The notes: generated by a model from the letters alone, not told the origin. A stretch of DNA of 63,285 nucleotides from Paulinella micropora (GCA_009731375.1 BJOX01000023.1:320385-383669), one strand, 5' to 3'; positions 1 to 11,036 are shown, counted from the stretch's first letter. Numbers and translations are program-made.

Positions 1-70
<70 letters not shown>

Positions 71-172
71 GGATCCAGCTGGCAGTGGGGGAGGGGAGAG
101 AGAGAGATAGGGAGGGGGTACGTAATGTGTACGGGTATATGTATGTATGAGAGAGAAAGGGAGAGAGACAGA

Positions 173-239
<67 letters not shown>

Positions 240-240
240 A

Positions 241-287
<47 letters not shown>

Positions 288-540
288 GGGAGAGAAAGGG
301 AGAGAGAGAGAGGGGGGGCGGGGGTACGTAATGTGTACGTGTATATGTAACATTGTATGAGAGAGAAAGAAAGAAAGAGAGATCGAGAGAGAGGAGGAGG
401 AGGAGGAGGAGGGGGAGGAGGAGAAAGAGAGGGTACATAATGTGTACGTGTATATGTATGTATGAGAGAGAAAGAAAGAAGGGGGAGCGAGCGAGAGAGA
501 GAGAAAAAAAGGAGGAGGAGGAGGAGGAGGAGGAGGAGGT
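1..540. repeat. AT/AG microsatellite and three-copy minisatellite
   Basis: An (AT)n run (1-34) passes into (GA)n (35-64). A unit with the core tacgtaatgtgtacg, then gtatatgtatgtatgagag, recurs at about 119, 324 and 434, separated by long GA/GAAA/GGA tracts of varying length. The long open frames here only translate the repeat (RERE or SLSL) and are not genes. Confidence 0.9.
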
Positions 541-801
541 CAAATTTCTGACTGGTGTTTTTTTTCCGTATCTTGCCAGACCGCTGCTGGAAACTGTTTG
601 CGGTGTAGATGGGCCGATATCATTTGGTTCTCGTGAGGAAGCAGCTAGGCCATTGTCCTCTTCGGCTTGCGAGTTCAAGAAAGCACTAAAAAAATCCATT
701 TCGTCATAGAAGGTGGCTGGTGTCCAAAGGGTTGGTGCACGAATGGCACCAAAAAACCGTTGAAGTGGCCGGTAGCACTCGATGCCACTTATTGTTGGCA
801 T
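541..801 (-). CDS. possible minus-strand coding exon, unknown
   Basis: The minus strand is open from an ATG at 801 towards lower coordinates through non-repetitive sequence with mixed composition (includes the peptide YDEMDFFSAFLNSQAEED) before running into the TCC repeat at about 540. No family is recognised, no splice sites were confirmed, and the open frame continues into satellite DNA, so it may be fortuitous. Confidence 0.2.
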
Positions 802-1705
802 CGGTTTTGGGAGGTGCCAAAAAACTGAAAACAGATGTCTGTTATGCTGTTGTTTTCCATCAATGCCCGATGGATGTAGCAGTGGCGAGGTGCAAAACAT
901 CACTATAGCAATCTTAGACGTTGTACATGCTGACATCTTTTTTTTTTTTGCATGAATTTTTTTAAGTGATTTTGCAGAAGGAACGGGGTTTTTTTTGGCA
1001 TCGCTCTCGACTCATCATCCTCTTCTTCTTTTGTCATGTACCAGGTGCATGGTTAACCCCAAACGTGGAAAAGCCGAGGGCAAAGTAGCAGCGACATCGT
1101 TTAGAGTAACCAGGTATTCTGTACCGCAAAGTCTCTTGTCAAGAAATCGGCTTGTCGGTTATGGCAGGTCAACGTGCTACGCGTGTTTGGGATTGCTACA
1201 CAGTTTCTCTACCGACACTCCGACCACGCAGACAAGGCGCGATTGGGCCCAGGGCGCTGAGGAGCACCTTGAAACGCCACACCTGCGTGACTGCAGAGTT
1301 TGCACTGTTCTATCTGTGGAGGTCATCCTTGGATACGGCGTCGAGCGCAGGACTAGCAGGAGGAGGGAGAGATTGTGGCAGTGTCGCTGCTATATTCATC
1401 TGCAGAAGCACAGACGAAGATTGGGCTTGGTGACAGTCAGCGGGTACTGAGTGCATTCATACATACATACATGCATCTATACATACATACAATGTTACAT
1501 ACGACGACAAAAAAAAAAATCTCTCTCTCTCTCTCTCTGTTATATTATTAATTGCTGTTTCCAGGTGCCTCGATTGCAGGGTGCTCCTTGACGAGTTTGC
1601 GCTCGGTTTTCAGACAGACTCGAGCCGTCTTGATTGGCAAGAGAGAGCCTCAATTCACCGGGCAGTGCACGAAATACGTCGCTCGCGATCGCACTAGGCC
1701 TGCTA
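802..1705 (+). other. stretch without a confident gene; possible exons
   Basis: Short T-runs, a CT repeat (1520-1539) and a catacatac repeat (1456-1490) occur here. Two exon-like blocks are preceded by pyrimidine tracts ending in AG: one from about 1047 beginning at an ATG (MVNPKRGKAEGK) and followed by a GT at about 1114, and one from about 1561 after ttgctgtttccag. They could be exons of an upstream gene overlapping the start of the chromodomain gene. No protein family is recognised. Confidence 0.2.
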
Positions 1706-4700
1706 ATGACTGACCAGGCTACCGCTTTGGTTTCCGAAGCTTCGCTGGACTCCGAGTCGCGCCCGGCTTCATCTAGCGATACCGTAGATAATATTGCAAG
1801 TAAACTCCTTACACACCCCACGCATCCATGCATATAGCCAATAGTGTCATTTTTTTGTGCATCATGGTAGAGCCTGCTGTCTCGGATTCCGCATCCCAAG
1901 CAGATATTATTATAGAAGAGTTCAGCAAAGACGAAGTAGACGTTGGGGGCCAAGAAGAAGAGGCCTTCCGGATCAAAGAAATTATCGCGTTTGAGCCAAA
2001 CTACAAGCGCAGCGGCTTTCTGTTCCTTTGCTGGTGGGAAGGCTATGCTAGGGACAAGGCGACCAGGTCTCAAATTTAGATATCCACTGCTTGTCTGAGG
2101 AGTACCTACGTGTGTTTTGCAGGCAGACACTGTCTGACATCAAGGCGTGGGACGCATTCCTACCGGAAGATGAACGAGTCCTTACGCGTTTCCAAAAGTT
2201 GTTTGCTTCTCTACCGAACCCTAAGGAATGCAAGCCTAATCACCGCTACGATATAGATCAAGAGCAAAAGGTGATTAAGGTGTGGCAGCTCCCAGATGAA
2301 CGATGGATGCATGAGGACAAGCGCAAGCAGAAAGGTCGAAAGGGCAAGGACCAAAGCAAAGGTCCCAAGCGCAGAAGTGGAAGTGTGTCAAGCTCAAGCG
2401 CAACCAGTTCCCGCAAGCGTCCAAAATTGCTTGACAGTCCTGAAGACTCTAACTCCGACTCTCCTGGGGCTCAGTCTGCGAAGCCTGAGGAGCCTACGGC
2501 CCAGGCTGAGAAGCCTTCAGACCAGCTTACGCCTGAGAAGCCTTCGGACCAGCTTACGCAGAAGCCTTCGGACAAGCTTACGCCTGAGCTTACGCGTGAG
2601 AAGCCTTCGGACCAGCTTACGCCTGAGAAGCCTGCGAAGCGTAAGGAGCCCGAGAAGCCTAAGAAGCCTGCGGCCCAGCCTGAGAAGCCTGCGACCCAGC
2701 CTGAGCACGGTGAGCAACCTGTGAAGCGTTCGCCGCGTAAAAAGGCTGTGGCCCAGCCTGCAAAGCCTGAGGAACCTAAGAAGCCTGCGGCCCAGCCTGC
2801 GAAGCCTGAGGAACGTAAGAAGCCTGCGGCCCAGCCTGCGAAGCCTGAGCAACTTAAGAAGCGTGCGGCCCAGACTGCGAAGCATGAGCAACGCCAGAAG
2901 CCTGCGAAGGCTGTGCCACCTAAGAAGCCTGAGGCTGACCAACCTGCGAGCCATGAGCAACCTGACAAGCACGCGACCCCGGAGGCAGAAAAGCTATTGC
3001 AAGAACTAGCCACCCTGAAGCAGGCCCATGCGAACCTGCAGCAGCAACTTAACTGGAATTCGCCATCCTTAAAAGGCTCGTTTGTGGCGCCACAGCCAGC
3101 CAAAACTTCTTCTTCTTCTTCTCCTCCTCCTCCTTCTTCTTCTTCTTCTTCTTCTTCTTCTTCTTCTTCCTCCTCCTCCTCCTCATCATCATCCTCATCC
3201 TCTTCTTCTTCGTCCTCATCATCCTCATCCTCTTCTTCTTCTTCGTCCTCATCATCCCCATCCTCTTCTTCTTCTCGCTCCTCCGCTCTGTCTTTGTCTG
3301 GTTTTTCTTTTTCTCCTCCTATCAGTCCTGATATGCATCCTGATAATTGGCATTCTCGTGAGCGTTTCCCTTCTCGTGGGCGTTTCCCTTCTCGTGATAG
3401 TGTGCCTTTCGAACAAGATTTCACGAAAGAAGATGCTGTTATCTCTCCTGAGCACGGGCAGGAAGAGGATGATGAAGAAGAACGCACGGAGGTGGAAAAG
3501 GATGAGGCCGATATACCTATCCCTGAGAAGCTCAAAAAGGAGATGAAACAGGCATATTCTGTGATCGACACATGGCCACAACGAAAGGACTTGCATGCAA
3601 CGAAAGACTTTGTCTTTGGAACCAAAGAGAATAAGTTCAACCTGAGGTTTGTGGACGCATATGTCGTGCCGTTCAAATTTGCTGTTGGTGGTCGCAAAGG
3701 CGTCATGCAGATCCCAGCAAACGGCAAAATGCACATTCCGTCGTTGGATCGTTACTTGGTTCTTGGCACGATTGTGGAAGACCTGGCTGCGGACAAGTGG
3801 GCAGTACTCTGCGGCTCAGCTCTCTCTCACAACGAAGTGCATGGTCTTGTGACCAAAGCGGATCTTTCTGATTTGGAGACAGTCGTCCTGCTGCACATTG
3901 ACTTCATCAAGCGGGACGTGCAATGTGGTTTGGTCACTCAGCCAGAAGCAGGGCGCTTGATGGTGCGTTTGGCAAAGGTATTTGTTGACTCAAAAGAGTG
4001 CAAGTTGTTGCTCAATCGACATGAGGTTCGACCCACTGGAGGAGGCGATGGCAACGGTAGCGGTCAAGATCGACGCAGCAGTGGCGGTACGTTTGGCTCC
4101 AAGGGCTCCAAGGGCTCGAGGAAGAGCAAGGCCAGCCAGGACAAAAATGAGGAAAGTGTTCCCAAGGCGACGTCCACCGTCTCTATTCCAGCTCAGGCTG
4201 ACTGGGTGGCGGAGGTTCAGCAGGTCGTGCGGGGTGAGGTCAAAAAATAAGTTGAGCGGTTTCTCAAGGAGGAGATCCCCAGAATACGCAACGCTATCAG
4301 GAAAGGTTTCACCAAGAGGGAGGCTAAGTTTCAAAGCGCGGTAGAGGCCAAGGTAAAGAAGCTCGTCAGGACGGAGCTCAAGAACACGAAAGTGGAAGAT
4401 CCAGGTCCAGAAGCAGAAGCAAGCGATGAACCCGAGGAGATACCACAGACGACTGGCCGGGTGGGTACTGCAACAGATGCGCGGACAAAATTGTGGGGTC
4501 CAAATACAGTTGCGTGGATCCTCAGGCGCGATGCGAAGACTTTGATGTGTGCGAGGCATGCGAGGTTGACTACTTTCATGAACACCCCATGCAGAAGCAC
4601 AAGGTTGACATCTCACCGGAAGCAATCAAAGAGTACAACGCGAAGGAGCGCAGCAGCAAGAAGAAGAAGTCTAAAGGAGGTAGCAACGTTTTGTCTTGTT

Positions 4701-5218
4701 GACTGCCTCTAAGGATAGACTTTTGTGGTAGGTGGCAAGGGCAAGGGCAAGAGCAAGAGCAAGAGCAAGANNNNNNNNNNTCTGATTCAGCGAAGGTTAA
4801 GAAAAACGTCAGTGTCAAGAAGGAAAACAAGCGTCGTCCTGGTCCTGTTTCTCCTCCCCCTTCTTCTTCCTCTTCCTCTTCCTCTTCTTCCTCCTCCTCT
4901 TCCTCTTCTTTCTCCTCTAGTTTGTCTTCTTCATCTTCATCCTCCTCATCTTCTTCGAGTTCTTCTCCTGGGTCGCGCGCTCCAGCTTCTGATTTGGGTC
5001 TCCCCAAGGCAAAGCCTCTTGAGCCAATATTTCACGGGATTATGTGTGCTATGTGCTAAGTTGATCCCATAACGGGGTATGTGATGAAGTGCGAGCAGTG
5101 GCCCGGTTACAGCTTATGTCCCGATTGTGTTAATCGAAGCAGGCACGACGTCTCGCACACCCTCGTCATGAAGAGAACTCCCCTGGAAGCACAGGCCGAG
5201 CAGAGCACTCCTGCATGA
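1706..5218 (+). CDS. chromodomain and ZZ zinc-finger protein, multi-exon
   Basis: A probable chromatin-reader protein. Start chosen at ATG 1706. GT-AG introns inferred at 1800-1870, 2067-2122, 4224-4268, 4405-4448 and 4680-4731 (71, 56, 45, 44 and 52 nt) restore one frame. Order: acidic N-terminus; chromodomain (AFRIKEIIAFEPNYK, then LCWWEGYARDKAT) at about 1950-2066; KP/KPAAQPEKP repeats (2450-2990); long poly-Ser (3107-3280); a conserved-looking domain (3500-4020); basic coiled region; ZZ finger 1 (4463-4600, YCNRCADKIVG, CEDFDVCEAC, HEHPMQKH); GK/SK repeats, 10-N gap at 4771; second Ser run; ZZ finger 2 (5030-5180, MKCEQWPGYSLCPDC, HDVSH). An in-frame TAA (5057-5059) lies inside ZZ finger 2, and the frame ends at TGA 5216. 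Chromo and ZZ domains bind histone tails in known families; the exact role here is inferred. The TAA may mean a pseudogene or a sequence error. Confidence 0.7.
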
Positions 5219-5764
5219 CTAGCAGTCCATCAAGGTCCTCCAATCGAAGTGCGAGCTGCACTCCGATTCCATGGTGTGTCGGAAGACGTAGTGACCCTGC
5301 GGTGGGCGGGTTTTGGTTTAGTCATGCTTTTTGGCAGGGATTTTCCACCAGGACCACCAATTAGAATAGCTGGTTTTGAGGTAGAAAGGTTGCCAAGCTC
5401 ATCAAGGTCCCGTAGCTCATTGACTCCATTAGAAGAGCAGACAGTCATTTCTCTGCCAGGCTGGCCATATTTTTATGTTTCCCAGGCGGTGCAAGACCAA
5501 GGTGGCTCAGATGCAAGTATGCAAGGTCATCTAGCAGCAACAAGCACAGTTGCAGAAGACTGCAATTGTGACATAGCCTATAACGAGGACCTCCACGATC
5601 CACAATTTTACATCCAGACGAGAAGCAACAGAGCGTACAAAGCATGGAGCCTGGTGCTTATAAACTACGGCTGGGAGCCCTGGAGGCTGCGAGAAAAGAG
5701 AATTAAGAGGCTTCAAGAGCTAGATTTCATCAGGCACATGCGTGAGCTAGGCCTTTTTTTGTAA
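5219..5764 (+). CDS. in-frame continuation after the TGA of the ZZ protein, unknown
   Basis: The frame of the ZZ protein stays open for 181 codons after the TGA at 5216-5218 and ends in TAA at 5762. There is no ATG at its beginning; the first internal possible starts are non-ATG. The peptide has mixed globular composition (for example LPGWPYFYVSQAVQ and YKAWSLVLINYGWEPW), so it looks like real protein, but I recognise no family. It is either a C-terminal extension reached by readthrough (the stop context is TGA CTA G), a part of the same gene separated by a nonsense change, or a separate gene whose start is not visible. Confidence 0.4.
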   Translation, partial: LAVHQGPPIEVRAALRFHGVSEDVVTLRWAGFGLVMLFGRDFPPGPPIRIAGFEVERLPSSSRSRSSLTPLEEQTVISLPGWPYFYVSQAVQDQGGSDASMQGHLAATSTVAEDCNCDIAYNEDLHDPQFYIQTRSNRAYKAWSLVLINYGWEPWRLREKRIKRLQELDFIRHMRELGLFL

Positions 5765-6557
5765 ATTGTGTGAGTTTTTTTCTGTGGGTCAACAACCTTG
5801 GCAAAAATAATTTTTTGTGACCAAGGTGAGTGAGGTTAAGGGACACCTTATTATTTTTTGTCTCTTTGCAGCAAACTTTCCGATCCATGGTGTTTTAAGG
5901 CCGCCGCAAACTGAACATGCATGTTTGTTCAACTATCATATGTATGTACCACCAGACCGGCAGCTTGACTTGAAAAAATTAAGTTTTTTTTCAAGTCAAG
6001 TGGCAGGTTGAGATCGGAAATGTCTTCTTTTTGTGTTTCATTGTTATTTGTATGCATTGTGAGTAGAATCAGACTGGTGGGAATCAGCGTGGTTTGCTTT
6101 TTTGCAAAATTTCAAAGTCAGTACTTGTAAACTGGGGCCTTACCTGGGGAAACCAAGTTTTTTTTCCCAAGTTCGGACCCAACTGGAACCTTAAATGCTT
6201 TTATTATGAATTGTTTCTTTTACTTAGCCAGCGTAAATCGATGAAGGCGGCCGGGAGAGGCAGTAGACTGATCGGACTTGGTGGGGCAGGGAGGTTTGAA
6301 AGTCAACGTATGTTGGTGTGCCAGCCGCTCCTTTTTCCCAAGTCCTGAAGGGCCCGCGCGAGGTAATATGAGGTGTATAGAGGTTCTCCAACACAGAAAT
6401 TGTATGTTCCTGACAAAAGAACCAGATTTTGTGGTGGACAGGATGTTTGCAGGACTTGGGGTAAACTAGCACACATGTATCTATGCTGTCCGGGTCAGAA
6501 ATGGAAAATTCAATTTTTTTCTAAGTTTAGTACTATGAATGAGATGAAAACTTTTTT
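5765..6557. other. AT-rich intergenic or intronic stretch
   Basis: T-runs and short frames with no recognisable coding bias. It contains the inverted repeat listed separately. Nothing else is supported. Confidence 0.5.
5964..6000. repeat. inverted repeat (hairpin)
   Basis: The left arm CTTGACTTGAAAAAA (5964-5978) is complementary to the right arm TTTTTTTTCAAGTCAAG (5984-6000) with a loop of about five bases. It lies in non-coding DNA, and its function is unknown. Confidence 0.7.
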
Positions 6558-6779
6558 ATGTGCTGTATGTGGTTATTTGGCAGCAAGACTCGCGGGGAAC
6601 GTTCGGGAGTTGCTCTTCGATGCGTTAAAAGGCAGTGCCAGTGGCATGCCAAACTTTGTTTTTTAGGTGTCGGCACCGGTGATTTTTTGAAGTTATTTGG
6701 AGCCAAAGTAAGCATAGAGGAACTTGTAGTGGTTGGAAACAGATGCAAAAGCTTCGGAATAACAATGAAACACAAATAG
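6558..6779 (+). CDS. short open frame, possible terminal exon
   Basis: A 73-codon frame from ATG 6558 with mixed composition (CVKRQCQWHAKLCFL, then VSIEELVVVGNRCKSFGITM), ending in TAG. A ttatttggcag acceptor-like site lies near its 5' part, so it may be the last exon of a spliced gene. No family is recognised. Confidence 0.25.
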   Translation: MCCMWLFGSKTRGERSGVALRCVKRQCQWHAKLCFLGVGTGDFLKLFGAKVSIEELVVVGNRCKSFGITMKHK

Positions 6780-7077
6780 TAACGTTTTTAAAGGTGTTTT
6801 TTTTTTTTTTTTTTAGTGTCGAAACTTAAAGTTTTTATTATCCTATAAATCAATTTTTTCAAGAAAAAACAAAGATTAAGAGCAGGAATTTGTTTTTTTT
6901 TTTACTTTGATTTTTAATATTAATTGACCGGATCATCATTGCAACTCCGTGACTCACCGGGAACAAGCAGGATCATAGAATTCCCAGTATTTTAGCTTCT
7001 CATCGTCTCATTGTGTTTATAATCTGCGAACTTCTTCTCATAGAGCCCTGGCCTGGTAGTGCCGAGGCCAACGCCCA
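6780..7077. other. T-rich intergenic stretch
   Basis: Contains a run of about 19 T (6798-6816) and other A/T runs, in strong contrast to the GC-rich DNA that follows. No gene is seen. Confidence 0.6.
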
Positions 7078-8443
7078 TCAATGTCTCGTGACAGTAATTT
7101 GTTTGTACAGAAACCTGAGCCACAGCCTACAAGAACTGTCGCAGGCAGTCACCATGATGATGACGATGAACGAAAACCCTTCTTCAGTCATGCAATACTC
7201 CAAGTTCCACCAAGCAAGTCTAACATGAAGCTGTCCATTCTCTCTCGTCGTACGATCTGCTGCATCATGCCCTCGATCTTTTTCTGGCTCTTGTTCAACT
7301 TCGTAGCTTCTTGGGTCAGAGCAAATGTAATTCTTATCAAGCCGTCTTTGTCGCACTCGCAACACTAGTCTTTGTTTGCCAACGTGGGTATAAAGCTCTT
7401 CCCAACTCGAGAATTGCTGGTCGCCCATCCACGATTCCACGCCACCCCCGGCATTGCTACCCCGGTCCCGCAAGCACCGGAGCACTTTGTCAGCGCAGGA
7501 CATCCAGTCCGGCACTGAAAAAAGCTTGTTGAACAGCATCCAAACCGACACGACAGAAAAGGGCTCCCGCTGCGCTATCGACATTGCGTGCTGCTCGGTG
7601 AGTCTGGGCACTTGGGGCTGGCTCCGCCGAAGAAACCACGCGCATAGCCCCGCTTGTATGTCGTTTAGAAGCAGCAATTTGCACGGTGGCGCCCTCTCGC
7701 AACGAACGAAATAATTTCCTGAGCGTTCTTTGCAGCGTCTTTTTCGTGTCGACGGGCAGCTTGCCCTTGTGCACCCTTAAGCATAATAACAAGACGTCCT
7801 TGAAGTTCCACTCAACTTCGGTAAAGGGGCCTAGAAGAGACATAACCAGTAACAGGTTGTACCGCTCCTCTGTTACGCCGGCCTGGTTGTTTGCGTCTAC
7901 ATAATTCCCTAGTTCTGTTCGGCTCTTGTGGAGGGCTTGGTGCAAGTAGACGACAACGAGTAGGGATTCGTTCAGCAGCGACCAGCCGGTTTCACTCTCG
8001 CAGCGTGCGGAAGGCAGCGCCGCTTCTGGCGAGAACAGAGCAATGTGATTTGAGATCCAGAGCCAACCGGCCACGGCGATAGAATGCTTAAAGCCTATGT
8101 TTTCTACAGCCTTCTGCTTAGCATACTGGCTCGCACTAAGCACAACTTCAGGCAACTTTTGTTCGATGAGCTCAGTTAGGTTCCCGTGCTTGTAGCATCT
8201 TTCCGGTTAGTAAATCTTTTGGACCCACTCAACGAATTTGGTGTAGTGGTTAGAGCTAAAGTCATTTATGACCGGCAAGCCAACCTGCAGCGCGGCGTCA
8301 ACGCACATGTTCTGTAAATTCTCGGGCTGTAGCTCGACCTTGAGCCGGGCCGACAGCGTAATTTTTTTGGCGTCCAGGCACGCTGCAAATTCGTACGGGT
8401 ATTCGTTGGGATACAGCGTTCCCTTGCCAACGAGCTTCAACAT
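7078..8443 (-). pseudogene. unknown multi-module family (GLDNLF-CLFVY family), broken copy 1
   Basis: First of several paralogues of a large protein of unknown function. Start at ATG 8443 (MLKLVGKGTLYPNEYPYEF). Order: N-terminal domain with the motif ALQVGLPVINDFSSNHY; a block with LPEVVLSASQ and AVAGWLWIS; a block with QAGLCAWFL, QREPFSVVSVWMLFNK and DWMSCADKVLRCL; then a remnant of the MQQIV segment. An in-frame TAA at 8207-8209 stands where the paralogue ending near 27582 has CAA (Gln). Frameshifts occur near 7660 and about 7330. The downstream GLDNLF module is missing. Closest relative in the window is the first module of the 24002-27582 copy, including its upstream flank. The several lesions indicate a pseudogene. 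Confidence 0.7.
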
Positions 8444-8658
8444 GACTGACTGTCGACACAACTTGTTTTTTTTTTCGTGTTTAAAGCATATCTTATTTTC
8501 TTTGGGGCAATTAACAAACAAGAAAAGATTTCGTGTGAAAGGCAGGAGAAGGGGTGGGGGAGGAAGGGGCGAGAGGGGGTGGGACGGGAAGGAGAGAAGA
8601 CAAGGTCTTGAGCGCTCCGTTCACCGTTTTTTCTTTTGTTTGATTTTCACCGGGGCCC
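8444..8658. repeat. duplicated 5' flank shared with 27583-27795
   Basis: The region upstream of family copy 1 matches that upstream of copy 2: both carry gacaaggtcttgagcgctcc, a TTCAC-T-rich block and a caccgggg/caccgggccc end, preceded by G-rich purine DNA. The segmental duplication therefore includes probable 5' regulatory sequence. An N gap (8659-8809) follows. Confidence 0.7.
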
Positions 8659-8809
8659 NNNNNNNNNNNNNNNNNNNNNNNNNNNNNNNNNNNNNNNNNN
8701 NNNNNNNNNNNNNNNNNNNNNNNNNNNNNNNNNNNNNNNNNNNNNNNNNNNNNNNNNNNNNNNNNNNNNNNNNNNNNNNNNNNNNNNNNNNNNNNNNNNN
8801 NNNNNNNNN

Positions 8810-9247
8810 CCCCCGCCTCGAAAAAGACAGAAGGTTGTGGCGGGGCACGGCGAGTTCGAACTGGGCTTGCACCTCGGGCTAGACCTTATTCCGGCGCTAA
8901 CAAGGCAGAGGCAAGAGCTCTACAATGATTACAAGTTTTTACAAGCTTTAGACCGTATCTTGACCAAAGCACAGTCAGGAGAGACGGCCCCCGCGCTCGA
9001 GGGCGAGATAGTCCGGGTCGACTCCGGTGCTCACGTCGAGCCAAATTCCGGCCTCGCCGAATTCCATGGCCGGGCTTTTCCTGACGGGATCACGTTGCGC
9101 TCATGTTCATACGACGACTTTAACAACCTCTTGTACAGTCTGAAGATAAGCACGGATTACCTGCAAGGCAAAGGCAGACCGATTTTGGAAGATACGATTG
9201 TCTACAGGATTGATTACAAGGGCAAGGCAATGGTGCTAAATTTTTAG
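8810..9247 (+). CDS. unknown protein, 3' part (gene 1 of pair)
   Basis: Open frame emerging from an N gap and ending in TAG at 9245-9247; the 5' end is lost. It is globular-looking (LQALDRILTKAQSG, FHGRAFPDGITLRSCSYDDF, RPILEDTIVYRIDYKGKA). No family is recognised. The same frame remains open after the TAG and runs into the next gene after eight codons, the same arrangement as in the second pair (11037 and 36730). Either two adjacent genes or one polypeptide with a stop in it. Confidence 0.45.
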   Translation, partial: PPPRKRQKVVAGHGEFELGLHLGLDLIPALTRQRQELYNDYKFLQALDRILTKAQSGETAPALEGEIVRVDSGAHVEPNSGLAEFHGRAFPDGITLRSCSYDDFNNLLYSLKISTDYLQGKGRPILEDTIVYRIDYKGKAMVLNF

Positions 9248-9271
9248 AAACAGTGTGACTTCGTGTCGGCC

Positions 9272-10249
9272 ATGTCAGCGGCGGGCATCCAGAGCTTTCT
9301 GAACCAACAATTGCCAACGTATGTGCCGGAGGTACTGTCTCTCTTTGCCTTATCGTTCCCGCGCAAACCAAACGCGAATACCCTAGTGACCTGCGCGCCC
9401 TGGGCGGGGGACAGCTTTCTTTCGCCCGTGGCCCAATTAGGCACGAATATCCCTGCTAAATTCACACAATGGCTTGGCGTCCTGCTGGACATGCTTGCGA
9501 GCACCGGCATCATGGCCTGGGACACGGCCCTGCAGAATATGCTCTGCTTAGCTGGCAATATCGTCTTTATCGACTTTGAGCCCTCGCGCGTAGCACTTTT
9601 TGTCAAACAAAGGGCGCCCTGCAAGCGGGCCCGGCGGTTGCACGCAGAGCTCAAAGACGAAACCATCAAGGTTTCCGACGTCATCGGGTTCTCCAATGCG
9701 GTCAGTTGTTGGGCGGCGCTGCAGGGCTCGGTGCGGCCGAGTCGTTTGCCACCTAACTTCCTTGCTGAAAAGATCCGAGACAAGACAACAGAGCTTCTCG
9801 TAACAAAATTCAATCTGAGAGGCAAGAGTTCTTCGACTTTGTGCGGCGTCTGCGCCATCTGGTGGATGGATCTCTCCAAAACGCATCTAGGGACCCACCC
9901 CTTTTATACAACCTTTAATTACATGCTGTGCAGAGATCCGGCTTGTTATTGGCCTGCAGATTGTCGACTCACACACTTCTCTGGCAAGGCCTACCAGGCA
10001 AAAGATTCCTATCTCTACCGAACAGGATTTCTTGTCGAACAGAAATCACTGACGGGCCCAGGAGATAACAAGGTTAGGTTAGGTGACAGGGGTTCCGGGC
10101 ATCCGCTCAACAACTTGCTAAAAGTACAGCAAGAGCTTTTAGTGGAGGACCCGTGCGGTTGTTTGTGTGAAATGTGCCACGAGTTCTTGCAGTTGCTCGT
10201 TTACGCCATGACACGTAAGCAGTGCAACGAACTTTTCGCGCAACCATGA
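9272..10249 (+). CDS. unknown protein (gene 2 of pair)
   Basis: An intact frame of 325 codons from ATG 9272 to TGA. Features: hydrophobic stretches around FTQWLGVLLDMLASTGIMAW, the block IKVSDVIGFSNAVSCWAAL, Cys/Trp-rich LCGVCAIWWMDL, and a Cys-containing tail (CGCLCEMCHEFLQLLVY). A decayed relative lies at 36260-36730 (LKVQDITKLSNAASLWPAL, then ACALWWADL). There is weak resemblance in spacing to the QAGLCA...LFNK block of the GLDNLF family, which is suggestive only. Function unknown. Confidence 0.5.
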   Translation: MSAAGIQSFLNQQLPTYVPEVLSLFALSFPRKPNANTLVTCAPWAGDSFLSPVAQLGTNIPAKFTQWLGVLLDMLASTGIMAWDTALQNMLCLAGNIVFIDFEPSRVALFVKQRAPCKRARRLHAELKDETIKVSDVIGFSNAVSCWAALQGSVRPSRLPPNFLAEKIRDKTTELLVTKFNLRGKSSSTLCGVCAIWWMDLSKTHLGTHPFYTTFNYMLCRDPACYWPADCRLTHFSGKAYQAKDSYLYRTGFLVEQKSLTGPGDNKVRLGDRGSGHPLNNLLKVQQELLVEDPCGCLCEMCHEFLQLLVYAMTRKQCNELFAQP

Positions 10250-11036
10250 TTTTGGTGACAAAGTCGCCACTGAAAGAAAAACTGCAGCAAAGCAACAAAG
10301 GAGAGAAAAAGAACGTCTGCGCGTGTGTATATGTGAGTGAAAGGTGAAAGCCAAAGGAAAGAGGACGGGGGTGGAGAAGAACGCTCGCGTGTTGACCTGT
10401 TTTTTTTTGGGGAGGGGGGGGGGGGGGGNNNNNNNNNNNNNNNNNNNNNNNNNNNNNNNNNNNNNNNNNNNNNNNNNNNNNNNNNNNNNNNNNNNNNNNN
10501 NNNNNNNNNNNNNNNNNNNNNNNNNNNNNNNNNNNNNNNNNNNNNNNNNNNNNNNNNNNNNNNNNNNNNNNNNNNNNNNNNNNNNNNNNNNNNNNNNNNN
10601 NNNNNNNNNNNNNNNNNNNNNNNNNNNNNNNNNNNNNNNNNNNNNNNNNNNNNNNNNNNNNNNNNNNNNNNNNNNNNNNNNNNNNNNNNNNNNNNNNNNN
10701 NNNNNNNNNNNNNNNNNNNNNNNNNNNNNNNNNNNNNNNNNNNNNNNNNNNNNNNNNNNNNNNNNNNNNNNNNNNNNNNNNNNNNNNNNNNNNNNNNNNN
10801 NNNNNNNNNNNNNNNNNNNNNNNNNNNNNNNNNNNNNNNNNNNNNNNNNNNNNNNNNNNNNNNNNNNNNNNNNNNNNNNNNNNNNNNNNNNNNNNNNNNN
10901 NNNNNNNNNNNNNNNNNNNNNNNNNNNNNNNNNNNNNNNNNNNNNNNNNNNNNNNNNNNNNNNNNNNNNNNNNNNNNNNNNNNNNNNNNNNNNNNNNNNN
11001 NNNNNGGGGCTTCTTCCCCCTTCCACGTTCGGTAGT
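10250..11036. other. poly-G run and assembly gap
   Basis: Purine-rich intergenic DNA ends in a G-run (10409-10428) and then N from 10429 to 11005. No gene can be read. Confidence 0.9.

Noticed and set aside
2471-3736. Long minus-strand frames opposite the chromodomain/ZZ gene
   Set aside because: Mirror reading of KP and Ser repeats; the plus strand carries the recognisable domains.
7078-7677. Separate small gene at the 3' end of family copy 1
   Set aside because: Its start region aligns with the middle block of the paralogues (QAGLCAWFL), so it is the same gene after a frameshift.
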